The position numbers were made by a program, and so were the translations under genes. DNA of 64,000 nucleotides from positions 186,001 through 250,000 of the forward strand of contig CAWAQI010000021.1 in assembly GCA_963784165.1 (NCBI GenBank). The letters run 5' to 3'. How positions within the stretch are numbered: position 1 is the stretch's first letter; each line of letters begins with the position of its first letter. The notes beneath the pieces were generated by a model. That model was not told the origin of the DNA and did no database searches. It worked only from the letters and a program-made list of their open reading frames with translations. Positions 49,915 to 59,356 of the stretch are shown here, piece after piece. This DNA is from Blastococcus_B sp963784165 (GTDB lineage: Bacteria > Actinomycetota > Actinomycetes > Mycobacteriales > Geodermatophilaceae).

Positions 49915-51393
49915 TCAGCGAGTCCAGCCGCCGGCGCGGGTGAGGGCGTCGCGCCAGCGGTCGTGCCGGCCGTCGTCGCGCCGTCCCTCCTCGGGCTCGA
50001 ACCGGCGGTCCAGTGACCAGGTGGCCGCCAGCTCGTCGGTGCTCGACCACACCCCGGTGCCGAGCCCGGCGAGGAAGGCCGCGCCGAGCGCCGTCGTCTC
50101 GGTGACCTTCGGCCGCCGCACGGGGACGGCGAGCTGGTCGGCCTGCAGCTGGAGCAGGAGGTCGTTGGCGCTCGCGCCGCCGTCGGCCGACAGCTCCGGC
50201 ACCGACAGCCCGGCCTCCGACACCATCACGTCGACGACGTCGCGGACCTCGAACGTGATCGCCTCCAGGGTGGCCCGGGCCAGGTGCGCGCGGGTGGTGC
50301 CGCGGGTGATGCCGACGATCGCGCCGCGAGCGTGCGGGTCCCAGTGCGGCGCCCCCATCCCGGTGAGCGCGGGCACGAAGACGACGTCGCCGGAGTCGGG
50401 CACGGTGCGGGCCAGGCCCTCGATCTCGGCGGCGGAGTCGATGAGCCCCAGCCCGTCGCGCAGCCACTGCACCGCCGCGCCGGTGACGAAGATCGAGCCC
50501 TCGAGCGCGTAGACCAGGCCGTCGCCGATGTCCCAGGCGACGGTGGAGAGCAGGCCGGCGTCGGAGCGCACCGGCGTCGTCCCCGTGTTGGTGAGCACGA
50601 ACGAGCCGGTGCCGTAGGTGCACTTGCTCATCCCGGGGGAGTAGCAGGCCTGCCCGAACAGCGCCGCCTGCTGGTCACCGGCGATGCCCGCCACGGGCAG
50701 CTCCAGGCCCAGGAACGAGTCGGGGTCGGTCGTCCCGACGACGCCCGAGCTGGGCACCACCTCCGGCAGCGCCGACCGGGGGACGTCGAACAGCGCGCAC
50801 AGCTCGTCGGACCAGGCGCCCTTCTCCAGGTCGAACAGCAGCGTGCGGCTGGCGTTGCTCGGGTCGGTGACGTGGGACCTGCCGCCGGTGAGCCGGGCGA
50901 TGACGTAGGAGTCGACGGTGCCGAGCGCGAGCGCGCCGTCGTGGACGCCGAGCCAGAGCTGCGGCTCCTCTTCTCGGCGAGCCAGGCGAACTTGGTGCGC
51001 GGTGAAGTACGGGTCGAGCCGGAGGCCGGTCAGCTCGGCCACCCGCGGCTCGACGCCGTCGTCGCGCAGCCGCTCGCAGATGCCGGTGGTGCGCCGGTCC
51101 TGCCAGACGATGGCCGGCCGGGGGGAGCGCAGCGTGCGGCGGTCCCAGACGACGGCGGTCTCCCGCTGGTCGGTGATCCCGACGCAGGTGGGCTGCTCGT
51201 CGGTGCCGGCGAGTGCCTCGCGGCAGGCGGCGACGGTCGCCGTCCAGATGTCGTCGGGTTCGTGCTCGACCCAGCCGGGGCGGGGGAACAGCTGCGCGAA
51301 CTCGCGGTAGCCGCGGGAGAGGACGCCGCCGTCCTCGCCCACGACCAGCGCGGTCACCCCGGTCGTACCTGCGTCGATGGCGAGAACCGGCAT
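49915..51393 (-). CDS. glpK: Glycerol kinase
   Basis: Glycerol + ATP to glycerol-3-phosphate. 492 residues. AIDAGTTGVTALVVG (phosphate 1), IVWQDRRTTGICERLR, VAGIAGDQQAALFGQ and TYGTGSFVLTNTG (active-site region), ADGGASANDLLLQLQADQL. Family members read like TKFAWLAE where this protein reads HQVRLARREE (about residues 130-139): an inserted G at 50997 and a missing G after 50970 (plus strand) shift ten codons and then restore the frame. TAGCGT (51405-51400) lies 6 bases before ATG 51393, so leaderless. glpF and glpD are not in the window. Confidence 0.93.
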   Translation of the reverse strand: MPVLAIDAGTTGVTALVVGEDGGVLSRGYREFAQLFPRPGWVEHEPDDIWTATVAACREALAGTDEQPTCVGITDQRETAVVWDRRTLRSPRPAIVWQDRRTTGICERLRDDGVEPRVAELTGLRLDPYFTAHQVRLARREEEPQLWLGVHDGALALGTVDSYVIARLTGGRSHVTDPSNASRTLLFDLEKGAWSDELCALFDVPRSALPEVVPSSGVVGTTDPDSFLGLELPVAGIAGDQQAALFGQACYSPGMSKCTYGTGSFVLTNTGTTPVRSDAGLLSTVAWDIGDGLVYALEGSIFVTGAAVQWLRDGLGLIDSAAEIEGLARTVPDSGDVVFVPALTGMGAPHWDPHARGAIVGITRGTTRAHLARATLEAITFEVRDVVDVMVSEAGLSVPELSADGGASANDLLLQLQADQLAVPVRRPKVTETTALGAAFLAGLGTGVWSSTDELAATWSLDRRFEPEEGRRDDGRHDRWRDALTRAGGWTR

Positions 51394-51414
51394 GACGGCA
51401 CGCTAGCCGCCCGG

Positions 51415-52233
51415 CTACGCCGTTCGCTTCGTCCCGGCCATCAGGACCGCAGGCATCGGCACGCGGTACCGGTCTCCGTCGAGGAACCGCTCCGTGGCCG
51501 CCCGAACGGCTTCGCGGATACGGCGCAGGGCGTCCGCCGGCTGTCGCTTCAACAGCGCGGCCGCCCGGACGGTCCCGTGGTAGATCGAGTCGTAGAGGTC
51601 GTCCGGGGAGCGGAGTTCCCAGGTCTGCGGCACGACGGTTCCCCGCACGTCCTCGAAACCGGCCTCGGCGAGGCTCAGCGTGGATGTCTCGACGTCGGCG
51701 TAGCGGAAGAAGTGCGGTCCGGGTGGGAGCCCCACGTCGAGAGAACCGTGCCGCTGGATCGCGCCGTAGAGGATCTCGAACCCCTTCGACACGTCCGGGG
51801 CCGCCCACACGGTGAAGGCGAACCTCCCGCCGGGCCGCAGAACCCGGACGCTCTCGCCGAAGAACGCCTCCGGGTCCGGGAAGTGCGGGACGCCGAAGCT
51901 GCTGACGACGACGTCGAAAGTGCCTGCGCCGAACGGCAACGCGTCGGCCTCCCCGACCTCGAACGTGATCTCCGGGTGCTCGGCGGCCGCCCGGCGCACT
52001 TGGCGAGCGGAGAAGTCCAGGCCCAGTACGGCGGCCCCGCGGGCAGCGGCGGCCACCGCCACCACGCCCGATCCGGTGGCGACGTCGAGCACGGCATCCG
52101 AGGGGGCCACTGCGACGGCGTCCAGCAGCGGGTCGATCACCTGCGCGACCACGGGCCCCAGTCGGTCCTGGTAGGCGGAGCAGACGTCGGCGTCCTCCCA
52201 TCCAGCGTGCTCGTAGTCCCGGAACGTGCTCAC
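51415..52233 (-). CDS. Class I SAM-dependent methyltransferase
   Basis: 272 residues. Motif I AVLDVATGSGVVAVAAAAR, motif II acidic end LGLDFSARQ, post-I EVGEADALPFGAGTFDVVVSSFG and motif III RVLRPGGRFAFTVWA. Fits UbiE/menaquinone-type or small-molecule methyltransferases (Methyltransf_11). Substrate unknown. GTG 52233 has GGGGAGGG upstream. 21 bases from glpK's start region but on the same strand upstream of it; no functional link visible. Confidence 0.88.
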   Translation of the reverse strand: MSTFRDYEHAGWEDADVCSAYQDRLGPVVAQVIDPLLDAVAVAPSDAVLDVATGSGVVAVAAAARGAAVLGLDFSARQVRRAAAEHPEITFEVGEADALPFGAGTFDVVVSSFGVPHFPDPEAFFGESVRVLRPGGRFAFTVWAAPDVSKGFEILYGAIQRHGSLDVGLPPGPHFFRYADVETSTLSLAEAGFEDVRGTVVPQTWELRSPDDLYDSIYHGTVRAAALLKRQPADALRRIREAVRAATERFLDGDRYRVPMPAVLMAGTKRTA

Positions 52234-52312
52234 GCGCCCTCCCCGCCACCAGTGGTGATCGCCCGACGAGGTCGCAGATCAGTATGAGTGCGAGGCGACC
52301 TACCGTGGCCGC

Positions 52313-52795
52313 GTGCGGCGCTTCTTCTACGACACCGAGTTCATCGAGGACGGCACGACGATCGACCTGGTCTCGATCGGCGTCGTCGACGAGACCGGCC
52401 GCGAGTTCTACGCCGTCAGCACCGAGTTCGACGAGCGCAAGGCCATCCCGTGGGTGCGCCGCAACGTGCTCGACCAGCTGCCCTCGCCGGCGGACAAGGC
52501 CTGGCGCAGCCGGGAACGGATCCGCGACGACCTGCTCGCCTTCCTCACCGGCCCCGGCGAGGAGATCGAGCTGTGGGCCTGGTTCGCCGCCTACGACCAC
52601 GTCGCCCTCTGCCAGCTCTGGGGTGCGATGCCCGCCCTGCCCCGGCCGATCCCGCGGTTCACCCGCGAACTGCGCCAGCGGTGGGACGACCTCGGCCAGC
52701 CGGCCCTGCCGCCCAAGCCGAACGGCACCCACGATGCCCTCGTCGACGCCCGCTACAACCTGCTGCGCTGGCAGGCGATGACGGCAGCCGAATGA
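52313..52795 (+). CDS. RNase AS-like 3'-5' exoribonuclease (Rv2179c family)
   Basis: 160 residues, a DEDDh fold of the DUF5051/RNase AS type: FFYDTEFIEDGTTIDLVSIGVV (D and E ligands), AWFAAYDHVALCQLWG (second Asp), and NGTHDALVDARYNLLRW (His and last Asp). The M. tuberculosis orthologue degrades adenylate-containing RNA. GTG 52313 follows TACCGT (52301-52306) by 6 bases. Overlaps the next ATG by 4 (ATGA). Belongs to the backbone: it precedes aroG in mycobacteria, here separated from it by about 4 kb. Confidence 0.93.
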   Translation: MRRFFYDTEFIEDGTTIDLVSIGVVDETGREFYAVSTEFDERKAIPWVRRNVLDQLPSPADKAWRSRERIRDDLLAFLTGPGEEIELWAWFAAYDHVALCQLWGAMPALPRPIPRFTRELRQRWDDLGQPALPPKPNGTHDALVDARYNLLRWQAMTAAE

Positions 52796-53337
52796 TCGAC
52801 GATGACCAGGTGCGCGTCGGATCGGTCGACGATCTCGACGCCGTGATGGCCCTGTTCGACGCGGCGGTCGCCTGGCTGGCGGCCCAGGGCCGGACCGGTC
52901 AGTGGGGCGACCAGCCGTGGTCGGCCTCGGCGGACCGGGTCGCCCGGATCCGCCGGATGATCGAGGGCAGCGAGCTCCTCCTGCTCGAGCGGGACGGCGC
53001 GGTCGTCGCGGCCCTCGCGCACGGGCCAGTGGCGCACGACTACGTGCCCGCGGCGACCGACCGGGAGGACTACGTGATCCTCCTGGTGGCCGACCCGTCG
53101 GTCCGAGGGGTCGGGCGACGGCTCCTGGACGAGTCGTGGTCCCGCGCCCGGGCGGACGGCGTCGAGCGGCAGCGGGTCGACTGCTACGCCGGGGACGACG
53201 GCAAGCTGGTCCGGTTCTACGAGTCGGCCGGCTTCACGCGCACCGAGACGTTCGACGTCGAAGGGCTGGCCCGGCCAGCTGCTCGAGCGCCGCGCCTGAC
53301 GGGGATCAGCCGCCGAGCACGGCCTGGGTCTGGGTGA
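52792..53337 (+). CDS. GNAT N-acetyltransferase, C-terminus altered by a frameshift
   Basis: VRVGSVDDLDAVMALFDAAVAWLAAQG and the acetyl-CoA loop VADPSVRGVGRRLLDESWSRA (R-G-x-G-x-R), then YAGDDGKLVRFYESAGFTRTETF. After VEG the frame runs on as LARPAARAPRLTG, whereas the next frame reads GWPGQLLERRA and stops at 53299, the normal GNAT end. One extra base in the GAAGGG run at about 53260 explains it. As written the gene runs to 53337 and overlaps the thioesterase tail. Coupled to the RNase AS gene. Substrate unknown. Confidence 0.85.
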   Translation: MIDDDQVRVGSVDDLDAVMALFDAAVAWLAAQGRTGQWGDQPWSASADRVARIRRMIEGSELLLLERDGAVVAALAHGPVAHDYVPAATDREDYVILLVADPSVRGVGRRLLDESWSRARADGVERQRVDCYAGDDGKLVRFYESAGFTRTETFDVEGLARPAARAPRLTGISRRARPGSG

Positions 53338-53717
53338 CGTGCGCGAGCGGCCGGCCCTCGTCGTCGGTCACGTCGACGAGCACTGCGATGGGCGGGGGCA
53401 GGGAGGTCCTTTCCGTGTAGCGGTCGGGCGACGGCGCGGGCCGTCCCTCCGCGGACGCCCCGCATCAGGGACGTCGACGACGCGACGGTGGACGTCGTCG
53501 CCCCCGGCGGCAGGTTGAGGAAGGCGCAGACCGCGCCGACCGTGTCGGCCAGGGTCATCAGCGCCCCGCCGTGCATCACGAACCCGGCGGTGCAGCGCTC
53601 CGGCGACCAGGCCAGGCGTCCGGTCACCTCTTCCGGGGCCGCCCGGTCCACCTCGATCCCGGTGGCGACGGCGAACGGCATCATGGCCAGCAGGGCGGCC
53701 GGGTCCACATCGGGCAC
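53306..53717 (-). pseudogene. PaaI-type hotdog thioesterase broken by a partial repeat
   Basis: First frame: ALLAMMPFAVATGIEVDRA, the hotdog core RCTAGFVMHGGALMTLADTVGAV (catalytic Asp region) and TTSTVASSTSLMRGVRGGTARAVARPLH. Then 24 bases of the palindromic repeat (53391-53414) intervene, and the expected C-terminal strands IAVLVDVTDDEGRPLAHVTQ and TQAVLGG continue in another frame to the TGA at 53306. The net length change is +10 bases, so the reading frame is lost. Left alone, the reading frame continues into Arg-rich nonsense. Likely a real lesion caused by the repeat. Confidence 0.8.
53391..53414 (-). repeat. Palindromic repeat, partial copy 6
   Basis: GGAAAGGACCTCCCTGCCCC then CGCC on the minus strand, the AAGGACC half only; matches copy 4 at about 20 of 24 positions. 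The central CTCGC and the second arm are missing or fused to gene sequence. Confidence 0.65.
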
Positions 53718-53748
53718 GGAGCGGGTCTAGCACAGGAGGTCCAGGGAC

Positions 53749-54252
53749 GTGGACGACGGACGCACCGACGTCCCCAAGGCCGGGGGAGAGCGCGAGACGT
53801 TGCGCGCCTACCTCGACTTCCACCGCGAGACCCTGGCGAGCAAGTGCGCCGGGCTCTCCGACGACGACCTGCGCCGCCGCACCACGCCGTCGTCCCTGTG
53901 CCTGCTCTCCCTCGTGCGGCACATGGCCGAGGTGGAACGCGCCTGGTTCCGCCGGGTCCTCGACCGCCAGGACGTGCCGCTGGTGTGGTCGCCGGACGGC
54001 GATTTCCAGGTCGCCTACGACGCGGCGGACGCCGACGTCGCCGAGGCGTTCGCGGCATGGGAGGCCGAGATCGCGCACGGCCGTCGGATCGAGGCCGCCG
54101 CGGAGTCCCTGGACGTGGTCGGGGTCGACCGCCGCTCGGGCGACGAGTACTCGCTGCGCCGCATCCTGATCCACCTGGTGCAGGAGTACGCCCGGCACAA
54201 CGGCCACGCCGACCTCATCCGCGAGGGGATCGACGGCGCCACCGGGGTCTGA
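53749..54252 (+). CDS. DinB/DUF664 family protein (mycothiol-transferase-like)
   Basis: 167 residues, a four-helix bundle: LRAYLDFHRETLASKCAGLSDDDL, LLSLVRHMAEVERAWFRRVL (first His), and LIHLVQEYARHNGHADLIRE (two His) give the three-His metal site of DinB proteins. Actinobacterial members include mycothiol-dependent enzymes for detoxification. GTG 53749 has AGGAGGTCCAGG upstream. Divergent from the broken thioesterase. Confidence 0.88.
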   Translation: MDDGRTDVPKAGGERETLRAYLDFHRETLASKCAGLSDDDLRRRTTPSSLCLLSLVRHMAEVERAWFRRVLDRQDVPLVWSPDGDFQVAYDAADADVAEAFAAWEAEIAHGRRIEAAAESLDVVGVDRRSGDEYSLRRILIHLVQEYARHNGHADLIREGIDGATGV

Positions 54253-54272
54253 TCAGCGGCAGGCTGCAGCCC

Positions 54273-54890
54273 GTGGAACAGCCGATCGTGCCCGCAGCCC
54301 GCACGGTTCTGGCGAAGGCCTTCGCCCACGACCCGCTGATGGTGTGGTTCTTTCCGGACGACGAGGCGCGGCCGCACGCCTGCGCCGCGCTCTTCGGCCT
54401 GTTCGCCGAGCAGTACTCGCGGCGCGGCCGGGTCGACGTCATCCGCCGGACGGCGCCGGTCGCCGCGGCGATGTGGCGGTGGCCGGACGGCGGCGGTGAC
54501 GACGGTGCCGCCGACGAGGACCTGCCCAGCGTCCCGGGGCTGATGTCGGCGTTGATGGGCGCCCAGCGAGCGGAGCAGATCCGCGGCGCGATGTCGGTGA
54601 TCCCCGAACTGCGGCCGCCCGAGCCGTACGCCTACCTGCACGTGTTGGGCGTCGATCCCGCCCTCCAGGGTCGGGGGCTGGGCGGGGAGGTGCTCGAGCG
54701 CGGACTCGGTGCGGCCCGGGACGCCGGGCTGGTCGCCTGCCTGGAGACGATGAACGCGGCGAACGTCTCCTTCTACCGGTCCCACGGGTTCGAGGTGCGG
54801 CACGAGGTGCGGCTGGCGCACGGCGGGCCGACCGTGTGGGTGATGGGAACGGCGACGCCGGGCGCAGTGGGACAGCAACCGGGGGTGTGA
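54273..54890 (+). CDS. GNAT family N-acetyltransferase
   Basis: 205 residues. LAKAFAHDPLMVWFFPDDEARP is the N-terminal block seen in puromycin-type or related GNATs; the acetyl-CoA loop is VDPALQGRGLGGEVLERGL (Q-G-R-G-L-G) and the end NAANVSFYRSHGFEV. 20 bases after the DinB gene, probably co-transcribed. Start GTG 54273 has no strong RBS, so the exact start is uncertain. Substrate unknown; Rimi-type detoxification or peptide acetylation are both possible. Confidence 0.85.
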   Translation: MEQPIVPAARTVLAKAFAHDPLMVWFFPDDEARPHACAALFGLFAEQYSRRGRVDVIRRTAPVAAAMWRWPDGGGDDGAADEDLPSVPGLMSALMGAQRAEQIRGAMSVIPELRPPEPYAYLHVLGVDPALQGRGLGGEVLERGLGAARDAGLVACLETMNAANVSFYRSHGFEVRHEVRLAHGGPTVWVMGTATPGAVGQQPGV

Positions 54891-55766
54891 TCAGCCGCGC
54901 AGGTGCGCCCAGTCCTCGGGGTGGGCGCGCAGGTGCTCGGCGACGGAGCGGGGCGGGTGGCCGGCCAGCCGCTCGACGACGTCGGTGACCGAGGCCAGTT
55001 CGCCCTCGGCGATCGCCAGGTAGCTGGTCACCCAGCCCTCGATCTCCCAGTCCGGATGGCCGGAGGGACGGCGGGTCGCCCAGGCCTCCTCGACGGTCTG
55101 CGGCCGGTACTCGGCGGGGATCCCGGTGACCTCGGTCAGCACCTCGGCGGCCTCGCCGAGGGTGAGCGCCTCCGGGCCGGTGACGTCGAGGGCCTGGCCG
55201 TCCAGGTCGTCGTCCTCGCGCAGGAGGACGGCGGCGGCGACGTCGGCCAGGTCGTCGCGGGAGACGAACCCGACCCCGCCGTCGCCGGCCGGCGCCGCGA
55301 TCACGGCCCGGTCGCCCTCGCGGACCGCGAAGAACGGCACGAAGTCGGCGTACATGTTGTGCCGCAGGAACGTGTGCCGGACGCCGGTGGCGGCGATGGC
55401 CTGCTCGGTGGCGTAGTGGTGGCGCACCAGGGTGAAGACGGCGTCCGGGCGCGCGCCGACGAACGAGGTGTAGACGATCCGGCGCACGCCCGCGGCGGCC
55501 GCGGCCCCGACGGCGGTGAGGTGCTGCTGGAGCCGGTCCTCGGCCTCGGCGGCCGACACGAGGTAGAGGGTGTCGACGCCCTCGAGCGCCGTCCGGAAGC
55601 CGTCGGCGTCGGCGTAGCCGCCCGGATTGGCGACGATCTCGGCCCCGGGGACGTCGGGTGCGCGGTCGGCGTCGCGGACGACGAGGCGCAGCGGAGCCCC
55701 GGCCGCGGCGAGCCGCGCGGCGACCCGTCCGCCGAGGGAGCCGGTGACGCCGGTGAGCGCGATCAT
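54891..55766 (-). CDS. NmrA-like NAD(P)-binding protein (quinone oxidoreductase QorB-like)
   Basis: 291 residues. Rossmann MIALTGVTGSLGGRVAARL, LYLVSAAEAEDRLQQHLTAV, VYTSFVGARPDAVFTLVRHHYATE, and the substrate side LRHNMYADFVPFFAV. Fits the NmrA/QorB class that reduces quinones or senses NADP(H). Its stop abuts the convergent GNAT stop (no gap). Divergent from pfkA. The regulator usually beside QorB is absent. Confidence 0.87.
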   Translation of the reverse strand: MIALTGVTGSLGGRVAARLAAAGAPLRLVVRDADRAPDVPGAEIVANPGGYADADGFRTALEGVDTLYLVSAAEAEDRLQQHLTAVGAAAAAGVRRIVYTSFVGARPDAVFTLVRHHYATEQAIAATGVRHTFLRHNMYADFVPFFAVREGDRAVIAAPAGDGGVGFVSRDDLADVAAAVLLREDDDLDGQALDVTGPEALTLGEAAEVLTEVTGIPAEYRPQTVEEAWATRRPSGHPDWEIEGWVTSYLAIAEGELASVTDVVERLAGHPPRSVAEHLRAHPEDWAHLRG

Positions 55767-55853
55767 GCGGTGGCCGTGTCGTGCGTGGTGACCTGCGGCA
55801 TCATGACGCGGGACAACCCCGAACCCCTCGCGAGACTTCCCGGAGGAATCTCC

Positions 55854-56879
<1,026 letters not shown>

Positions 56880-56928
56880 GCCACGGTCTTCGTCGGCACG
56901 GCCGGGGCCGCGCCGTACGCTCGACGGC

Positions 56929-58266
56929 GTGAGTCTCCCCGAACCCGCCGAGCTGGTCCCCGGTCTGGACCGGTGGCGGGAGCTGCCCGCTGCCCAGCAG
57001 CCGACCTGGCCGGACCCCGACGAGCTCCGGACGGTGCTGAGCACGCTGTCGACGGTGCCGCCGATCGTGGCCCCCGCCGAGATCGACGACCTCCGCCGGC
57101 GGCTGGCCGAGGTGGCCCAGGGCAAGGCGTTCCTGCTCCAGGGCGGCGACTGCGCGGAGACCTTCGACCTCAACACCGAGCCGCACCTGCAGAGCACCAC
57201 GCGGACGCTGCTGCAGATGGCCGTCGTCCTGACCTACGGCGCCAGCGTGCCGGTGGTCAAGGTCGGCCGGGTCGCGGGCCAGTACGCCAAGCCGCGCTCC
57301 TCGGAGCTCGACGCCCTCGGCCTGCCCTCGTACCGCGGGGACATGGTCAACTCGCTCGAGCCGGTGCTGGAGAAGCGCATCCCGGACCCGCAGCGGCTGG
57401 TGCGTGCCTACGCGAACTCGGCCGCGGCGATGAACATGATCCGCGCCTACGCCCGGGGCGGCCTCGCCGACCTGCACGCGGTGCACGACTGGAACAAGGA
57501 CTTCGTCGCCCACTCGCCGGCCGGCGTGCGGTACGAGGTGATCGCGCAGGAGATCGACCGGGCCCTGGCCTTCATGCGGGCCTGCGGCGTCGACTCGACC
57601 GCGCTGCACAGCGTCGACCTCTACAACAGCCACGAGGCGCTGATCCTCGACTACGAGCGCGCCCTGCTGCGGGTGCACGAGGGCCGGGCGTTCGCGTCGT
57701 CGGCGCACTTCGTGTGGGTGGGGGAGCGCACCCGGCAGATGGACGGCGCGCACATCGAGTTCGCGTCGAAGATCGTCAACCCGATCGGCGTGAAGATCGG
57801 CCCGACGACGACGCCCGAGCAGGCGACCGAGCTCGTCGAGCGCCTCGACCCCGAGGGCCTCCCCGGCCGGCTGACGCTGATCAGCCGGATGGGCAACGGC
57901 AAGATCCGCGACGTCCTGCCGGGCATCGTCGAGAAGGTCACCGCCAGCGGCCACCAGGTCGTGTGGCAGTGCGACCCGATGCACGGCAACACCCACGAGT
58001 CGTCGACCGGCTACAAGACCCGCCACTTCGACCGCGTCGTCGACGAGGTGCTGGGCTTCTTCGCCGTCCACCGTGCGCTGGGCACCTGGCCCGGCGGCAT
58101 CCACGTCGAGCTGACCGGCGAGGACGTCACCGAGTGCCTCGGCGGCGCCATGGACATCAGCGACGAGGACCTCAACAGCCGCTACGAGACGGCGTGCGAC
58201 CCGCGGCTGAACACCGGGCAGTCGCTGGAGCTGGCGTTCCTCGTCGCGGAGATGCTGCGTGGCTGA
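56929..58266 (+). CDS. aroG: Class II 3-deoxy-7-phosphoheptulonate synthase
   Basis: First step of the shikimate pathway, PEP plus erythrose-4-phosphate. 445 residues. LLQGGDCAETFDLNTEPHL (Cys metal ligand and PEP site), VKVGRVAGQYAKPRSSE, SSAHFVWVGERTRQMDGAH, VNPIGVKIGPTTTPEQ, ISRMGNGKIRDVLP, WQCDPMHGNTHESSTGYKTR and IHVELTGEDVTECLGG (metal Glu). Full length. GTG 56929 follows TACGCT (56916-56921) by 7 bases, so leaderless. It overlaps the threonine aldolase start. Allosteric aromatic-amino-acid sites of the mycobacterial enzyme are expected but cannot be checked residue by residue here. Confidence 0.96.
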   Translation: MSLPEPAELVPGLDRWRELPAAQQPTWPDPDELRTVLSTLSTVPPIVAPAEIDDLRRRLAEVAQGKAFLLQGGDCAETFDLNTEPHLQSTTRTLLQMAVVLTYGASVPVVKVGRVAGQYAKPRSSELDALGLPSYRGDMVNSLEPVLEKRIPDPQRLVRAYANSAAAMNMIRAYARGGLADLHAVHDWNKDFVAHSPAGVRYEVIAQEIDRALAFMRACGVDSTALHSVDLYNSHEALILDYERALLRVHEGRAFASSAHFVWVGERTRQMDGAHIEFASKIVNPIGVKIGPTTTPEQATELVERLDPEGLPGRLTLISRMGNGKIRDVLPGIVEKVTASGHQVVWQCDPMHGNTHESSTGYKTRHFDRVVDEVLGFFAVHRALGTWPGGIHVELTGEDVTECLGGAMDISDEDLNSRYETACDPRLNTGQSLELAFLVAEMLRG

Positions 58267-59274
58267 GCTCGATCGTCGATCTGCGGTCGGACACGGTCAC
58301 CCGGCCGACGCCCGGCATGCGCCGGGCCATGGCCGAGGCCGAGGTCGGCGACGACGTCTACGCCGAGGACCCGACGGTCACCGCGCTCGAGGAGCGGGTG
58401 GCGGGGATGTTCGGCCACGAGGCCGCGCTGTTCGTGCCCTCGGGGACGATGGGCAACCAGATCGGCATGCGGCTGGTCTGCGAGCCGGGCCAGGAAGTGC
58501 TCTGCGACGCCGACGCGCACGTCGTCACCTACGAGATGGGCGCCGCGGCGGCGATCTTCGGCATCTCGACGCGCACCGTGGTGTCCGTCGGGCGGCCGGC
58601 TCGCCGCCGACCAGCTGATCGAGCAGGTCCGGCCGAAGGGCGACTGGCACCTGACGGCGACCGCCGCCGTCGCCGTCGAGAACTCGCACAACCGCGGCGG
58701 CGGGCTGGTGCAGCCGCTCGACGAGCTGCAGAAGCTGTGGGACTGGTCGCGCTCGGCCGGGGTGGCCGTCCACCTGGACGGCGCCCGGATCTGGAACGCG
58801 GCGAGCGCGTCCGGGGTCCCGCTGTCGACGTACGGCGGCCTCGCCGACACGGCGTCCGTCTGCTTCTCGAAGGGCCTCGGGACGCCGGTCGGCTCGGTGC
58901 TGCTCGCCTCGGCCGAGCGGATCGCCACCGCGCGGCTCTGGCGGAAGCGGCTCGGCGGTGGCATGCGCCAGGTCGGCGTGCTGGCCGCGGCCTGCCGCTA
59001 CGCGCTGGACCACCACCTCGACCGGCTCGCCGAGGACCACGAGCACGCGCAGCTGCTGGCCAAGCGGCTCGGCGTCGACCCGTCGACGGTCGAGACCAAC
59101 ATGGTCGTGCTGGACGACGTCGCCGCGCCGGTGGTCGCCGAGGCCGCGAAGGCGCAGGGCGTGCTGGTCAGCCAGGTGAGCCCGCGCCGGATCCGCCTCG
59201 TGACGCACCTCGACGTCGACCGCGCCGCGATCGACCGCGCCGCCGACGTCCTGGCCGAGCTCCTCGACCGCTGA
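58259..59274 (+). pseudogene. ltaA: Low-specificity L-threonine aldolase, frameshifted
   Basis: PLP enzyme splitting threonine to glycine and acetaldehyde. The N-terminal frame reads IVDLRSDTVTRPTPGMRRAM, FVPSGTMGNQIGMRL and EVLCDADAHVVTYEMGAAAA. After TVVSVG (about 58592) the family continues in the next frame: GRLAADQLIEQVRPKG, VAVHLDGARIWNAA, SVCFSKGLGTPVGSVL (PLP Lys). One extra G in the GGGC run at 58591-58594 explains the break. The most natural start, GTG 58259 overlapping the aroG stop, is also out of frame with IVDLRSD by one base, so a second slip near 58271 is likely. Probably sequence errors. Glycine output would feed gcvT/glyA. Confidence 0.85.
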
Positions 59275-59282
59275 TCGAGGAG

Positions 59283-59339
59283 CCAGATCGGCGATCTGGA
59301 CGCCAAGAGGCAGTTTTCGCGCCCACATCGCCGATGTGG
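59283..59339. repeat. Pair of related 17-bp palindromes
   Basis: CCAGATCG-G-CGATCTGG (59283-59299) and CCACATCG-C-CGATGTGG (59323-59339), separated by a 23-base AT-richer spacer with AGTTTTCGCG. Lies between the convergent ltaA and nfo stops. They could be terminators or a second repeat family. Confidence 0.6.
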
Positions 59340-59356
59340 CCGGTGCGGTGCGGGGA

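Noticed and set aside
53217..53717. Thioesterase with a novel Arg-rich C-terminal domain
   Set aside because: The Arg-rich tail is out-of-frame translation; the family's real C-terminus is present in the neighbouring frame.
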